NCBI GenBank assembly: GCA_025933775.1
Contig: JAICZH010000012.1
Coordinates: forward strand, 1 to 47,223
Length of the DNA stretch: 47,223 nt
Direction of reading: 5' to 3'
Source: Chitinophagaceae bacterium
GTDB taxonomy: Bacteria > Bacteroidota > Bacteroidia > Chitinophagales > Chitinophagaceae
In this document: positions 17,999-27,928 of the stretch, piece by piece
Layout of the letters: every line of letters begins with the position of its first letter
Numbering within the stretch: position 1 is the first letter of the stretch
The notes under the pieces: generated by a model
What the model was told of the DNA's origin: nothing
Database searches by the model: none
The model's input: the letters and a program-made list of their open reading frames with translations, nothing else
Made by a program: the position numbers and the translations under genes

Positions 17999-19099
17999 AT
18001 TCTTCATCATCTTAAAAAATTCATCAAATAAATAACGACTGTCATGCGGGCCGGGAGTTGATTCTGGATGATACTGAACTGAAAATGCAGGCCGGTCTTT
18101 TAACCGAATTCCTTCAATGGAATCATCATCGAGATTAATATGCGTAATTTCAATATTCTTTGAAAGCCTTACTGCATCAGCATCTACACCGAAGCCGTGA
18201 TTTTGCGTTGTTATCTCGCATTTACTGGTAATCATATTTTTTACAGGATGATTTAATCCGCGATGGCCATGATGCATTTTGAAAGTGGGAATATCATTTG
18301 CCAATGCTAACAATTGCTGGCCGAGACAAATTCCAAATAAAGGTTTTTTTGCATTCAGAATTTTCTTAATTGTTTTTACTGCATAATGCAAGGGTTCCGG
18401 ATCGCCGGGCCCATTGCTGATAAAATATCCATCGGGTGAAAATTTTTCCAATTCATCAAAAGTTGTATCTGCATTAAAAACTTTTACATAAGCGCCTCTT
18501 TCTACCATGCAATTCAATATATTTTTTTTAACGCCAAAATCAAGAACTGCAATTCGGATATTATTTTTTTCTTCGCCCAATGTATAATTTTCTTTTGTAG
18601 AAACAGTGGAAGCCAGATCAAGCCCATTCATTGAAGGAACTTTTGATAATATTTTTTTTAGTTCTTCAACGTTGTTATTATCGCTTGAAATAAGGCAATT
18701 CATTGCTCCCTGCTGGCGAATGTGAATCACCAATGCACGCGTATCTATTGCATCAATGGCAACTATATTTTGTTGTTCAAAATATTCCTGCAAAGAATTA
18801 TTTGCTGCAAAGCGTGAATATTGTTGCTCTAAATTTCTTCCAATTACACCTTTTACTTTTATCGAACTACTTTCCACATCTTCATCTTTTACTCCATAAT
18901 TTCCTATGTGAACATTATTCATAATAATTACCTGGCCATAATAGCTGGGATCGGTAAACACTTCCTGGTAACCGGTCATGCCGGTATTAAAACAAATTTC
19001 CCCGGTAGTGGTTCCAATTTTTCCAAAGGCTTTACCATGAAAAATAGTTCCGTCTTCTAAAATTAAAATTGCGGGCTGTGAAGATGTTGATTCAATCAT
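17993..19099 (-). CDS. carA: Carbamoyl-phosphate synthase small subunit
   Basis: AILILEDGTIFHGKAFG; FISNGPGDPEPL; FGICLGQQLLALA; VQYHPESTPGPHDSRYLFDEF. Confidence 0.97.
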   Translation of the reverse strand: MIESTSSQPAILILEDGTIFHGKAFGKIGTTTGEICFNTGMTGYQEVFTDPSYYGQVIIMNNVHIGNYGVKDEDVESSSIKVKGVIGRNLEQQYSRFAANNSLQEYFEQQNIVAIDAIDTRALVIHIRQQGAMNCLISSDNNNVEELKKILSKVPSMNGLDLASTVSTKENYTLGEEKNNIRIAVLDFGVKKNILNCMVERGAYVKVFNADTTFDELEKFSPDGYFISNGPGDPEPLHYAVKTIKKILNAKKPLFGICLGQQLLALANDIPTFKMHHGHRGLNHPVKNMITSKCEITTQNHGFGVDADAVRLSKNIEITHINLDDDSIEGIRLKDRPAFSVQYHPESTPGPHDSRYLFDEFFKMMKNS

Positions 19100-19183
19100 G
19101 AATGAAGTTTTGCAAAGAAAAGAAAATATGAGTAAAAAAATTGAACCACTAAATTTATTTTGCTAACAATTAATATTACTTGC

Positions 19184-19216
19184 AAAAAAAATGTCCCGTT
19201 GGTGGGACATTAAATT
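19184..19216 (-). terminator. Rho-independent terminator downstream of rplQ
   Basis: ATGTCCCGTTGGTGGGACAT hairpin with an A-run on the plus strand at 19184-19191 (U-run on the minus-strand transcript). Confidence 0.85.
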
Positions 19217-19235
19217 TTTTATTATAGAATCATCA

Positions 19236-20012
19236 TTAACTTTCTTTTCCTCCGATTAATTTATCCTGCAATTCTTTTAATTCGTCCCATTTATCTTCTG
19301 CTGCGATCGCTGCCTGTTGCGGCCAGGTTGCAGGATCAAGCGCATTAAAATGTCCACCGGATTTTTCCAAAATCTCTTTTATTTCTTCCGGTGTGCTTTT
19401 AGATAATTTTGCAAATGTTTTTATTCCAGCTTCATGCAAAGCTTCTGCGGCTTTGGGGCCAATACCTTCAATCTTTGTAAGATCATCTTGTTTTTTTGCA
19501 GATGTTTTTGTTTTAGCAAGTTGCTCTGCAACTACTGTATCTACGCTACTTTCAGAAGTTTTTGCATCAGTTTCTGTTGAAGACTTTTTACGTCCGGCTC
19601 GGCGGGTTCTTTTTGCTGTACCGGTTGCTTCACCTTTTCCTTTACCATAAATTTCATTGTAATCTACTAATTCAATTAATGCAAGCTCAGCATTATCACC
19701 GGTTCTTCTTCCAAGTTTAATTACACGGGTATAACCACCGGGACGCGATGCAATTTTCGCACTGATCACATCAAACAATTCTTTCACTGCATTTTTATCT
19801 TGCAAATGACTAAAAACAATTCTGCGCTGATGTGTTGTATTGTCTTTTGATTTTGTAATTAATGGTTCTACATAAGGGCGCAATGCTTTTGCCTTAGCGA
19901 GTGTAGTTACAATTTTTTTGTGTTGAAATAATTGGCAGGCAAGATTACTGAGCAATGCTTTTCTGTGGCTTGCTGTTCTGCCCAAATTATTTATTTTATC
20001 TCCGTGACGCAT
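19236..20012 (-). CDS. rplQ: 50S ribosomal protein L17 with C-terminal helix-hairpin-helix extension
   Basis: L17 core [52 protein letters not shown]...[26 protein letters not shown], then linker and [40 protein letters not shown]. Confidence 0.95.
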   Translation of the reverse strand: MRHGDKINNLGRTASHRKALLSNLACQLFQHKKIVTTLAKAKALRPYVEPLITKSKDNTTHQRRIVFSHLQDKNAVKELFDVISAKIASRPGGYTRVIKLGRRTGDNAELALIELVDYNEIYGKGKGEATGTAKRTRRAGRKKSSTETDAKTSESSVDTVVAEQLAKTKTSAKKQDDLTKIEGIGPKAAEALHEAGIKTFAKLSKSTPEEIKEILEKSGGHFNALDPATWPQQAAIAAEDKWDELKELQDKLIGGKES

Positions 20013-20025
20013 GACTTGTTAATTT

Positions 20026-20089
20026 GCTAATTAGCTAATGTGATGATATGATAATTGGCTAATTAGCTAATTAGCTAATTAGCTAATTA
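20026..20089. repeat. Tandem GCTAATTA repeat (4 perfect 8-bp units at 20058-20089 plus a partial block at 20026-20039)
   Basis: gctaattagctaattagctaattagctaatta abutting the rpoA stop codon. Confidence 0.92.
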
Positions 20090-20090
20090 A

Positions 20091-21086
20091 TTACTCGTCT
20101 TCCAATTTTAATTTACTTAAATCCATTCCGAAACCAAGCCCTCTTTCATTCAATACCTGTTCAATTTCACTTAAAGATTTTTGGCCAAAGTTTCTAAACT
20201 TCATCAGGTCTTCCTGCTCGTATTGAACCAATTCGCTTAATGAATTAATTTTTGCAGCTTTCAAACAATTGAATGCTCTTACAGAGAGATCCAAATCTTC
20301 CAAAGGTGTTTTTAATACTTTGCGAAGTTGTAAAGTTTGTTCATCCACGAGGTCTTCTTTCTTTTCTTCCTTACTGTCGAAAGTGATATTTTCATCAGTA
20401 ATGATCATCAGGTGTTGAATCAAAATTCTGGAGGCTTGTTTCACCGCTTCTTCCGGATGAATAGTGCCGTCAGTAACTACTTCCATCACTAATTTTTCAA
20501 AATCAGTTCTCTGTTCAACACGGGTATTTTCAATACTGTATCTTACATTTTTGATTGGCGTATAAATGGAATCAACAGGAATGTAACCAAAATGGGAACT
20601 TTTTTCTCTGTTATCTTCTGCTGGTACATAACCACGCCCTTTGCCGATAGTAATTTCTATTTCAAGCTTGGCAGAGGGATCCATTGTGCAGATGAGCAAA
20701 TCAGGATTCATAACCTGGTAAGATGGAGAAGCGTCTCCGATCATTCCGGCGGTAAACTCTGTTTTATTTTTTAAAGAAAGATTAATTTTTTCTGTACCTG
20801 TATCCTGATCAACTTTCTTTTTAAAGCGAACCTGTTTCAGGTTAAGAATAATTTCTGTAACGTCTTCAGTAACGCCTTTGATGGTTGCAAATTCGTGATC
20901 CGCGCCGGAAATATTGATACCAACTATTGCATAACCTTCTAATGAATTAAGCAATACCCTGCGCAAAGCATTGCCAATGGTTACACCGTAGCCGGGTTCC
21001 AGCGGGCGAAATTCGAATTGTGCTTCAAAATCATTGCTTTTTTGGAGAACGATTTTATCTGGCTTTACAAAATTTAAAATGGCCAT
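20091..21086 (-). CDS. rpoA: DNA-directed RNA polymerase subunit alpha
   Basis: FRPLEPGYGVTIGNALRRVLLNSLEGYAIVGI and alpha-CTD LDLSVRAFNCLKAAKINSLSELVQYEQEDLMKFRNFGQKSLSEI. Confidence 0.98.
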   Translation of the reverse strand: MAILNFVKPDKIVLQKSNDFEAQFEFRPLEPGYGVTIGNALRRVLLNSLEGYAIVGINISGADHEFATIKGVTEDVTEIILNLKQVRFKKKVDQDTGTEKINLSLKNKTEFTAGMIGDASPSYQVMNPDLLICTMDPSAKLEIEITIGKGRGYVPAEDNREKSSHFGYIPVDSIYTPIKNVRYSIENTRVEQRTDFEKLVMEVVTDGTIHPEEAVKQASRILIQHLMIITDENITFDSKEEKKEDLVDEQTLQLRKVLKTPLEDLDLSVRAFNCLKAAKINSLSELVQYEQEDLMKFRNFGQKSLSEIEQVLNERGLGFGMDLSKLKLEDE

Positions 21087-21127
21087 TTTTTATTTTGTTT
21101 TTATTTGATTTAAAATTTAAATATTTT

Positions 21128-21149
21128 CGTGTACCCATCACCGTTAGTC
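21128..21149 (-). repeat. 22-nt co-oriented element, copy 5 (GACTAACGGTGATGGGTACACG)
   Basis: Plus-strand CGTGTACCCATCACCGTTAGTC in the rpsD-rpoA spacer. Confidence 0.8.
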
Positions 21150-21163
21150 TCATACCTTATACC

Positions 21164-21769
21164 TTACTTACTATACAACTCCACTATAAGCTGTTCTTTA
21201 ATATTTTCAGGAACGCTTTCTCTTTCAGGATAAGCAATAAAAGTTCCCTGGTGAGTTCCTTCGCTCCAATCAATCCAATTGAACTTTGGATTTTTAGGTC
21301 TGAAGTTTCCGGTGATTGCCGTATTTGCCGATGATTTTTCTTTTAATCCAACAATATCGCCGGGCCTTAATGAATAAGAGGGAACATTTACTACTTCATT
21401 ATTTACGGTAATATGCTTGTGCGATACCAATTGCCGTGCTGCCTGCCTGCTGGGAGCAATACCCATGCGATATACAGTATTATCTAAACGGGCTTCAAGC
21501 AACTTGATAAGATTTTCACCGGTTACTCCTTTGCGGCGTGCGGCTTCATCAAAAGTATTATGAAATTGTTTTTCCAATAGGCCATACGTGTATTTGGCTT
21601 TTTGTTTTTCGCGAAGTTGTAATGCATATTCTCCAAGGCTTTTGCGCTTACGTGCAGCGCCATGCATGCCGGGAGGATTACTATTTTTTGTTAACCATTT
21701 TCCATTGCCTGTAATCGGCTCTCCGAAAATGCGGGAGATTTTTGTTTTTGGTCCTGTGTAGCGAGCCAT
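21164..21769 (-). CDS. rpsD: 30S ribosomal protein S4
   Basis: [19 protein letters not shown]...[34 protein letters not shown]. Confidence 0.98.
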   Translation of the reverse strand: MARYTGPKTKISRIFGEPITGNGKWLTKNSNPPGMHGAARKRKSLGEYALQLREKQKAKYTYGLLEKQFHNTFDEAARRKGVTGENLIKLLEARLDNTVYRMGIAPSRQAARQLVSHKHITVNNEVVNVPSYSLRPGDIVGLKEKSSANTAITGNFRPKNPKFNWIDWSEGTHQGTFIAYPERESVPENIKEQLIVELYSK

Positions 21770-21839
21770 AATTTATAAATTGATTTTTTAGTGCCGGTGC
21801 ATCATCATTAAAAATCAAAAATTAATAATACACCCGTTA

Positions 21840-21905
21840 TTAAAATTGGCAACTTGACAATTGGCAATATGCAATTGCATTTTTGCCTTTTGCTTATTGT
21901 CCATT
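21840..21905. repeat. TTGGCAA/TTGCCAATT-type word repeat in the rpsK-rpsD spacer
   Basis: ttggcaacttgacaattggcaatatgcaattgcat; related words at 22910-22962. Confidence 0.6.
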
Positions 21906-21908
21906 GAA

Positions 21909-22325
21909 TTAAACTCTTCTTTTCTTCGGTGGCCTGCAGCCATTATGCGGTAAAGGGGTTACATCTTTTATCATTACCACTTCAAGCCCTGATTGCGAAA
22001 GAGACCTGATGGCGCCTTCCCGGCCTGAACCGGGTCCTTTTACATATACGTCAATACGTTTCAAACCTGCATCCACAGCAACTTTAGCAGCGTCGGCTGC
22101 TGCCATTTGCGCTGCATAAGGCGTATTTTTTTTTGAACCTCTGAAACCCATTTTACCGGCAGAAGACCAAGAAATAACTTGTCCTTGTTTATTGGTTAAA
22201 CTAATAATAATATTGTTGAAACTTGCTACGATGTGAGCATCGCCTGCAGCATCTACTTTTACTATTCTTTTTTTGGATGATGCTTTTGGCGTTGTTGTTG
22301 TTTTAGCGTTTGTTGCTTTTGCCAT
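21909..22325 (-). CDS. rpsK: 30S ribosomal protein S11
   Basis: [46 protein letters not shown]...[18 protein letters not shown]. Confidence 0.98.
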   Translation of the reverse strand: MAKATNAKTTTTPKASSKKRIVKVDAAGDAHIVASFNNIIISLTNKQGQVISWSSAGKMGFRGSKKNTPYAAQMAAADAAKVAVDAGLKRIDVYVKGPGSGREGAIRSLSQSGLEVVMIKDVTPLPHNGCRPPKKRRV

Positions 22326-22384
22326 AATTTATACTAATAGGTAATCTTTAAAAATTTTACCGATTCTTTTTACCGGTACTGAAC

Positions 22385-22428
22385 CAACCCTCCTTCCGGC
22401 TTACAAGTTATCTGGTGTTGGTTCATTA
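22385..22428. repeat. Inverted repeat GAACCAAC...GTTGGTTC in the rpsM-rpsK spacer
   Basis: 8-bp arms surrounding a GC-richer segment (cctccttccggcttacaagttatctggt). Confidence 0.6.
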
Positions 22429-22491
22429 TTATATGTAAGTCTGTTATTAATTTATTCTGCCTTATTCCCCTTCGGGGTCTAGGGCTTCTAT

Positions 22492-22872
22492 TTATTTCTT
22501 CGGTGCTTTCTTTTTACCGGCAACTGTTTTACGTTTTCCTTTGCGGGTACGGCTGTTGGTACGGGTGCGTTGACCGCGCAATGGCAAACCTTTACGATGC
22601 CTTAGCCCACGGTAACATGCAATATCAAGCAAACGCTTAATGTTAGTTTGCACTTCACTGCGCAATGCACCTTCAGTTTTTATTTCGCCCGAAATAATAT
22701 TTCTGATGGCCGTTTGCTCTTCATCATTCCATTCATTTACTTTTTTATCGTAATCAACATTTGCCTTGTCTAAAATATAACGGGCAGTAGAACGGCCAAT
22801 ACCATATATATATGTAAGGCCAATTTCTCCTCTTTTATTTTTTGGTAAATCAATACCGGCAATACGAGCCAT
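22492..22872 (-). CDS. rpsM: 30S ribosomal protein S13
   Basis: [30 protein letters not shown]...[30 protein letters not shown]. Confidence 0.98.
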   Translation of the reverse strand: MARIAGIDLPKNKRGEIGLTYIYGIGRSTARYILDKANVDYDKKVNEWNDEEQTAIRNIISGEIKTEGALRSEVQTNIKRLLDIACYRGLRHRKGLPLRGQRTRTNSRTRKGKRKTVAGKKKAPKK

Positions 22873-22965
22873 GAATTATTAATTTTTTAATTTGGTTTAA
22901 TTTGAATTGGCAAATCCTACATAAGCAATTAGCAAAATTGTCTATTGCCAATTGCCAGTTGTTTT

Positions 22966-23082
22966 TTATCCTTGTCTTTGTTTAAAGCGTGGATTTTTTT
23001 TATTGATAACATACAACCTTCCTTTTCTACGAACGATCTTGCAATCAACACTTCTTTTTTTTATAGATGCCCTTACTTTCAT
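22966..23082 (-). CDS. rpmJ: 50S ribosomal protein L36
   Basis: 38 aa, below the ORF-track cutoff: [38 protein letters not shown]. Confidence 0.96.
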   Translation of the reverse strand: MKVRASIKKRSVDCKIVRRKGRLYVINKKNPRFKQRQG

Positions 23083-23108
23083 AACTTTTATTATTTGCTT
23101 TGATACTT

Positions 23109-23327
23109 TTATTTGTACCTGAATATGATGCGACCTCTTGATAAATCGTAAGGGCTCATTTCTACACCTACCTTGTCGCCCGGCAAAATTCTTATGTAAT
23201 GCATACGCATCTTACCAGAAATAGTAGCCAAAATTTCATGCCCGTTTTCAAGCTTAACCCTGAACATCGCATTGGATAAGGCTTCCAGGATGGTTCCGTC
23301 TTGTTTAATGAGAGCTTGCTTGGCCAT
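23109..23327 (-). CDS. infA: Translation initiation factor IF-1
   Basis: [72 protein letters not shown]. Confidence 0.98.
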   Translation of the reverse strand: MAKQALIKQDGTILEALSNAMFRVKLENGHEILATISGKMRMHYIRILPGDKVGVEMSPYDLSRGRIIFRYK

Positions 23328-23343
23328 ATTGATTTTGGGAGCG

Positions 23344-23376
23344 CAAAGATAAGTTTAAATATTCTAATTTTGCAAA
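23344..23376 (-). promoter_or_regulatory. Bacteroidota-type promoter (TTTG-N21-TATCTTTG) for the infA/alpha operon
   Basis: Plus-strand CAAAGATA at 23344-23351 and CAAA at 23373-23376; infA ATG ends at 23327. Confidence 0.65.
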
Positions 23377-23416
23377 AAAAGGATTAAATTACGTTTAATT
23401 TTAAAAAAATCCCTAT

Positions 23417-24088
23417 ATGAAAATTAAATATTTCTTATTCGCAACAGCGCTGCTTTTTATTTTTTCTTGTAAAAAATCATCTACCCCCAATAATTCCCAA
23501 ACAGATAATTATTTAACAACTTCGGCGGGAAGTACCTGGAATTACCATGAAATAGATTCTTCAGGAAGCACTCCGGTAAATAGTGATTACACGATAACTT
23601 CTACCAATAAAGACAGCCTGATAAATGGAAGAAGCTATCATGTGTATAATATTTCTTCCGGCGGCAATCAATATTTAAACGTAAGTGGAAATGATTATTA
23701 TCAATTTGATTCGTTACCATCTGCTCTTGGTACAACAACTTTTGAAAGGCTATATTTGAAAGATAATGCGAATGTAGGAACCAATTGGACGCAAGACCTT
23801 TCTGTAACTGTGCAGGGAGTGCCTGTTCCAGTTCAACTTAGTTATTCCATTGTAGAAAAAGGAATTTCAAGAACCATAAATGGCAAAGATTATTCTGATG
23901 TAATACATGTTTCAACAACAATTTCATCGTCATTTATTCCCGCAGCAAATCTTACAACCAGCATTGATAGTTACTATGCAAAAAAATATGGCTTAATAGA
24001 AAGCAGTACTATTATTTCACTTAATTATTTAGGATTTGTACAAAATGTAAATGTAGAAACGAAAATCGTAAGCGCTAATCTTTTATAA
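23417..24088 (+). CDS. Hypothetical lipoprotein
   Basis: 223 aa, MKIKYFLFATALLFIFSCKKSSTPNNS lipobox; no family recognised. Confidence 0.75.
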   Translation: MKIKYFLFATALLFIFSCKKSSTPNNSQTDNYLTTSAGSTWNYHEIDSSGSTPVNSDYTITSTNKDSLINGRSYHVYNISSGGNQYLNVSGNDYYQFDSLPSALGTTTFERLYLKDNANVGTNWTQDLSVTVQGVPVPVQLSYSIVEKGISRTINGKDYSDVIHVSTTISSSFIPAANLTTSIDSYYAKKYGLIESSTIISLNYLGFVQNVNVETKIVSANLL

Positions 24089-24089
24089 T

Positions 24090-24494
24090 TTATATCACAT
24101 CATCAGTCAGATGCACTTTCGTCATTGCATGATAATGATTTTGCAACTGATGTACCGAAATAGCTTCATTCATAATGCGTCTTTGATTTCTGTACCACAA
24201 CTCCAAATGTGAAAAATCATTCTCTTTAGGAATTTGAAGTCTAAAGGCGCCTTTCATATATTTTACAGAACCATCATCGTTTACCTGCTTTTGAAATTTT
24301 AATCTCGTCAATTGCTTATCATCAAGGGGCAACGGATACAGGTCTTCATCTTTGAACCAAAAATCCTGTATGCCGGTGTACACGCTGATTTCTTTTTCAT
24401 CGTGATTAAAATCTGTTACTTCTCCTTCCCAAGCCTGGCCATCACTTTGGGCAAGTACATAATCGCCGGCTTTTAAATCGCTAAACTTTATCAT
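24090..24494 (-). CDS. Hypothetical protein
   Basis: 134 aa, MIKFSDLKAGDYVLAQSDGQAWEGEVTDFNHDEKEISVYTG; codon-like composition, no recognised domain. Confidence 0.7.
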   Translation of the reverse strand: MIKFSDLKAGDYVLAQSDGQAWEGEVTDFNHDEKEISVYTGIQDFWFKDEDLYPLPLDDKQLTRLKFQKQVNDDGSVKYMKGAFRLQIPKENDFSHLELWYRNQRRIMNEAISVHQLQNHYHAMTKVHLTDDVI

Positions 24495-24566
24495 GCTAAA
24501 TAATTTAAACTAAATTATAAATGAAAATAAAACTAAGAGAAAAAAAACATAAGACAAAAACATTTT

Positions 24567-25103
24567 TTGCATTTTTGTACAAATAATATTTATTACTTTT
24601 TGAAATTTTATATTTTGGATGATAAAATATTAATAAGAAAAATTATTGCAGGTGATGATGCAAAACTTGCAACCATCATCCGCAATTCTTTAGAAGAATT
24701 TAATGCTGCAAAGCCCGGCACTGTTTATTTTGATGAAACGACTGATTCTTTACACGAATTATTTAAAACTGAGAAGTCGGCATACTTTGTTGCTGAAATA
24801 AACGGAGAAGTAGTTGCCGGTGGCGGAATATTTCCTACAAAAGGATTACCCGGCGCTACTTGTGAACTGGTAAAAATGTATGTATCCAAAGCTGCGAGAG
24901 GCAAAGGATTGGGAAAAATATTATTAGACCGATGCATTCGGGCAGCACAACAAAATGGTTTTAAAAGAATGTATATCGAAACCATGCCAGAACTTAACCG
25001 TGCCATTGCTATGTATCAAAAAAACGGATTCAATTTTATTCCTTCATCACTTGGCAATAGCGGCCATTCCGGCTGCGATTTATTTATGATAAAAAATTTA
25101 TAA
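24567..25103 (+). CDS. GNAT family N-acetyltransferase
   Basis: CELVKMYVSKAARGKGLGKILLDRCIRAAQQNGFKRMYIETMPELNRAIAMYQKNGF; true start may be further downstream (around 24615). Confidence 0.9.
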   Translation: MHFCTNNIYYFLKFYILDDKILIRKIIAGDDAKLATIIRNSLEEFNAAKPGTVYFDETTDSLHELFKTEKSAYFVAEINGEVVAGGGIFPTKGLPGATCELVKMYVSKAARGKGLGKILLDRCIRAAQQNGFKRMYIETMPELNRAIAMYQKNGFNFIPSSLGNSGHSGCDLFMIKNL

Positions 25104-25146
25104 GCCTTACGAACAAACGCCAAAAAATTTATCCGGCATTATTTGA

Positions 25147-25168
25147 AACTAACGGTAACGCATAAACG
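25147..25168 (+). repeat. 22-nt co-oriented element, copy 2 (AACTAACGGTAACGCATAAACG)
   Basis: Exact match to copies at 12692 and 44596. Confidence 0.9.
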
Positions 25169-25290
25169 AACCAAATCCATCGCCTTATTTTTCTTTATCG
25201 TAGAAACATAAATATATTTGTCTTGATTCTTTTCTGCCGGAGGTTTCAGAAAACTTTTATTTAAATTTATAACGTACTAATGAAGATAAT

Positions 25291-27405
25291 ATGAACATAA
25301 TCACAAAACATCCTGTAAATAATTTAGGATATAATTTTATTGAACAAAAATATTTACCCAAAAATGAAGATGAATATTACCTGCGCAATAAACAAAATAA
25401 AAATAGTGGCAATTATCGCAAACTTACCAGCCGCGAAAAAGAAATTCTCATTCGCAGCGATAATACTTCCGATGACTGGAACCAGATTTTAGTATCAGAT
25501 GCATTTGATCCGGTGCTGGTAAGAAATTGTAAATTTTTTGGACTGGTGCGCATTGGAAAATTAGAACCATATTATCTCGAGTTTCATAATCTTCGCATGC
25601 CCGTTGGCATTTACAACAGCACCATTATCAGTTGCGATTTCGGCGATAATATTTGTGTGGATAATGCGCATTATTTAAGTCATTACATAATTGGCAATGA
25701 AGTAATGATTGCAAATGTAAATGAACTCGCTGCAACCGATCATTCAAAATTTGGTAATGGAATTTTAAAAGAAGGAGAAACGGAAATAGCCAGAATATGG
25801 ATGGAAGTACGCAATGAAACCGGCGGCAGGCGCGTAATTCCATTTGAAAGCATGTTGCCGGGCGATGCCTATTTGTGGAGCAATTATCCCAACGATAAAG
25901 AATTATTGCAAAAATTTATTGAGCTTACACAAAAAGAATTTGACATAAAACGGGGGCATTATGGAACCATCGGCGATCGAAGTGTTTTAAAAGACTGCAA
26001 CATTATAAAAGATGTGTGCATTGGAACCGATGCATATATTAAAGGAGCTAATAAATTAAAAAATCTCACCATCAACAGTGATGAAAAACGCACTTCACAA
26101 ATCGGGGAAGGATGTGAAATTGTAAACGGCATAGTTGGATATGGTTGCAAAATTTTTTATGGCGTAAAGGCTGTACGATTTGTGATGGCATCCCATTCGC
26201 AATTAAAATATGGAGCAAGATTGATCAATTCTTTTCTCGGAAACAACTCAACTATTTCATGTTGTGAAGTGTTGAATTCACTTATTTTTCCTGCGCATGA
26301 GCAGCATCACAACAATTCATTTTTATGCGCCTCTTTAGTAATGGGCCAAAGTAATATTGCTGCCGGCGCAACTATCGGCAGCAATCATAATAGCCGCGGC
26401 GCTGATGGGGAAATTATTGCCGGGCGTGGCTTCTGGCCTGGCTTGTGTGTAAGTTTAAAACATAATTCCAAATTCGCTTCGTTTACTATTTTATCCAAAG
26501 CCGATTTTCCTTTTGAATTAAATATATCGCTTCCTTTTTGTTTGGTAAATAATGATGTTGCTCAAAATAAATTGCTGATAATGCCGGGTTATTGGTTCAT
26601 GTACAATATGTATGCAATGGCGCGCAATAGCTGGAAGTTTGAGGACAGAGATAACAGAACAGAAAAAATTCAGCACATTGAATATAATTATTTAGCGCCC
26701 GATACAATAAATGAAATGTTTGATGCAATTAAAATATTATTGCAATTGAAAGCTGATAAGAATGGAAATTATTTTGCGAAAGGTTTTGAAAACAGCGATC
26801 GTAAAACAGAAATAATAAAAGTACCGCAAGCCATAAAGTTATTCCATGAATTAATTTTATTTTATAGCATCAATCAAATGACAGAACATTTTATTGCAAA
26901 TAAATTTTCTTCTTTTGATGAATTTAAAAAAAGTATCCCGATAAAAATTGAAAGACAAAAATGGATTAATGTTGGCGGACAATTAATTATTGCGCAGGAA
27001 ATTGATAAATTAAAATCGGATATTAAAAGAAATAAAATTACTTCCTGGAACCAAATACATGATTTTTATAAAAAGTGCGGCGCAGTTTATACAAAAGATA
27101 AATTAATTCATGCCTACACTTCATTACTTGAAATTGAAAATATAACATCCAAACAATTTACAAAAGAAATATTTACAAAATTGCTCAAAAAATCAATTGA
27201 TACCAAAACGTGGATGGGCAAAGGGATCTATGAATCGCGTGCCAAAGATTATAAAAATCCTTTTCGCAAAATGGTGTATGAAAGTAATGATGAAATGAAC
27301 TCGGTAATGGGCCGCCTTGAGGATAATCAATTTATACAAGATCAATTAGCAGAAACTGATAAATATAAAAAAGTTATCAGTGATATTATAAAAAAAATAA
27401 AATAA
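25291..27405 (+). CDS. DUF4954 family protein (left-handed beta-helix-like)
   Basis: 704 aa; YRKLTSREKEILIRSDNTSDDW, SNIAAGATIGSNHNSRGADGEIIAGRGFWPGLCVSLKHNSKFASFTIL. Confidence 0.85.
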   Translation: MNIITKHPVNNLGYNFIEQKYLPKNEDEYYLRNKQNKNSGNYRKLTSREKEILIRSDNTSDDWNQILVSDAFDPVLVRNCKFFGLVRIGKLEPYYLEFHNLRMPVGIYNSTIISCDFGDNICVDNAHYLSHYIIGNEVMIANVNELAATDHSKFGNGILKEGETEIARIWMEVRNETGGRRVIPFESMLPGDAYLWSNYPNDKELLQKFIELTQKEFDIKRGHYGTIGDRSVLKDCNIIKDVCIGTDAYIKGANKLKNLTINSDEKRTSQIGEGCEIVNGIVGYGCKIFYGVKAVRFVMASHSQLKYGARLINSFLGNNSTISCCEVLNSLIFPAHEQHHNNSFLCASLVMGQSNIAAGATIGSNHNSRGADGEIIAGRGFWPGLCVSLKHNSKFASFTILSKADFPFELNISLPFCLVNNDVAQNKLLIMPGYWFMYNMYAMARNSWKFEDRDNRTEKIQHIEYNYLAPDTINEMFDAIKILLQLKADKNGNYFAKGFENSDRKTEIIKVPQAIKLFHELILFYSINQMTEHFIANKFSSFDEFKKSIPIKIERQKWINVGGQLIIAQEIDKLKSDIKRNKITSWNQIHDFYKKCGAVYTKDKLIHAYTSLLEIENITSKQFTKEIFTKLLKKSIDTKTWMGKGIYESRAKDYKNPFRKMVYESNDEMNSVMGRLEDNQFIQDQLAETDKYKKVISDIIKKIK

Positions 27406-27454
27406 TATTACTATCAAAAAAAATTTTATCACACTTATCCTCATTTCAAAAAAT

Positions 27455-27486
27455 AAAAAAAGCCGCATAGAAATGCGGCGTTTTGT
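27455..27486 (+). terminator. Rho-independent terminator of the DUF4954 gene
   Basis: AAAAAAGCCGCATAGAAATGCGGCGTTTT. Confidence 0.85.
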
Positions 27487-27538
27487 TAAGAACCAGTAAG
27501 GTTCTGTAACCCCCAAAGAAAACGAGTTGAATTATTTA

Positions 27539-27928
27539 TTAATTATTTATCGCAAGCACTCTGGTTTCGCTCAGTTGCACATCCCCATTAATATCAACAT
27601 GCTTGAGACGATAAAAATATTTTTGTTTATTTACAGATGGCTTATCCAAACATTCGTAACAATCACAGTTAGGTTTTTGTGGGTCGGGGCCCATTACCAG
27701 CGCAATTGTTTTAAAATTTTTACCATCATTGCTTCTTTGTATTTCAAAATAATTAGTTGGCGTTTTATTATCAGTTGCCCAGTCAAGTATTATTTTTTTC
27801 TGAACTGTGTTAACGGTAAAACTGGTATAATTTATTTTCAGCATCTGGGCTTGACTCATTCCCGTCAAACCAATCAATGTAAAAATTGACACCATAAAAA
27901 AACATTTGTTTAAATTTTTTGTATTCAT
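27539..27928 (-). CDS. Hypothetical secreted protein (fibronectin-like fragment)
   Basis: 129 aa with signal peptide; NYFEIQRSNDGKNFKTIALV...KYFYRLKHVDINGDVQLSETRVLAI as in the penultimate domains of T9SS cargo. Confidence 0.7.
   Translation of the reverse strand: MNTKNLNKCFFMVSIFTLIGLTGMSQAQMLKINYTSFTVNTVQKKIILDWATDNKTPTNYFEIQRSNDGKNFKTIALVMGPDPQKPNCDCYECLDKPSVNKQKYFYRLKHVDINGDVQLSETRVLAINN

Noticed and set aside
20026-20089. CRISPR-like array
   Set aside because: 8-bp tandem units with no spacers and no cas genes; a simple tandem repeat.
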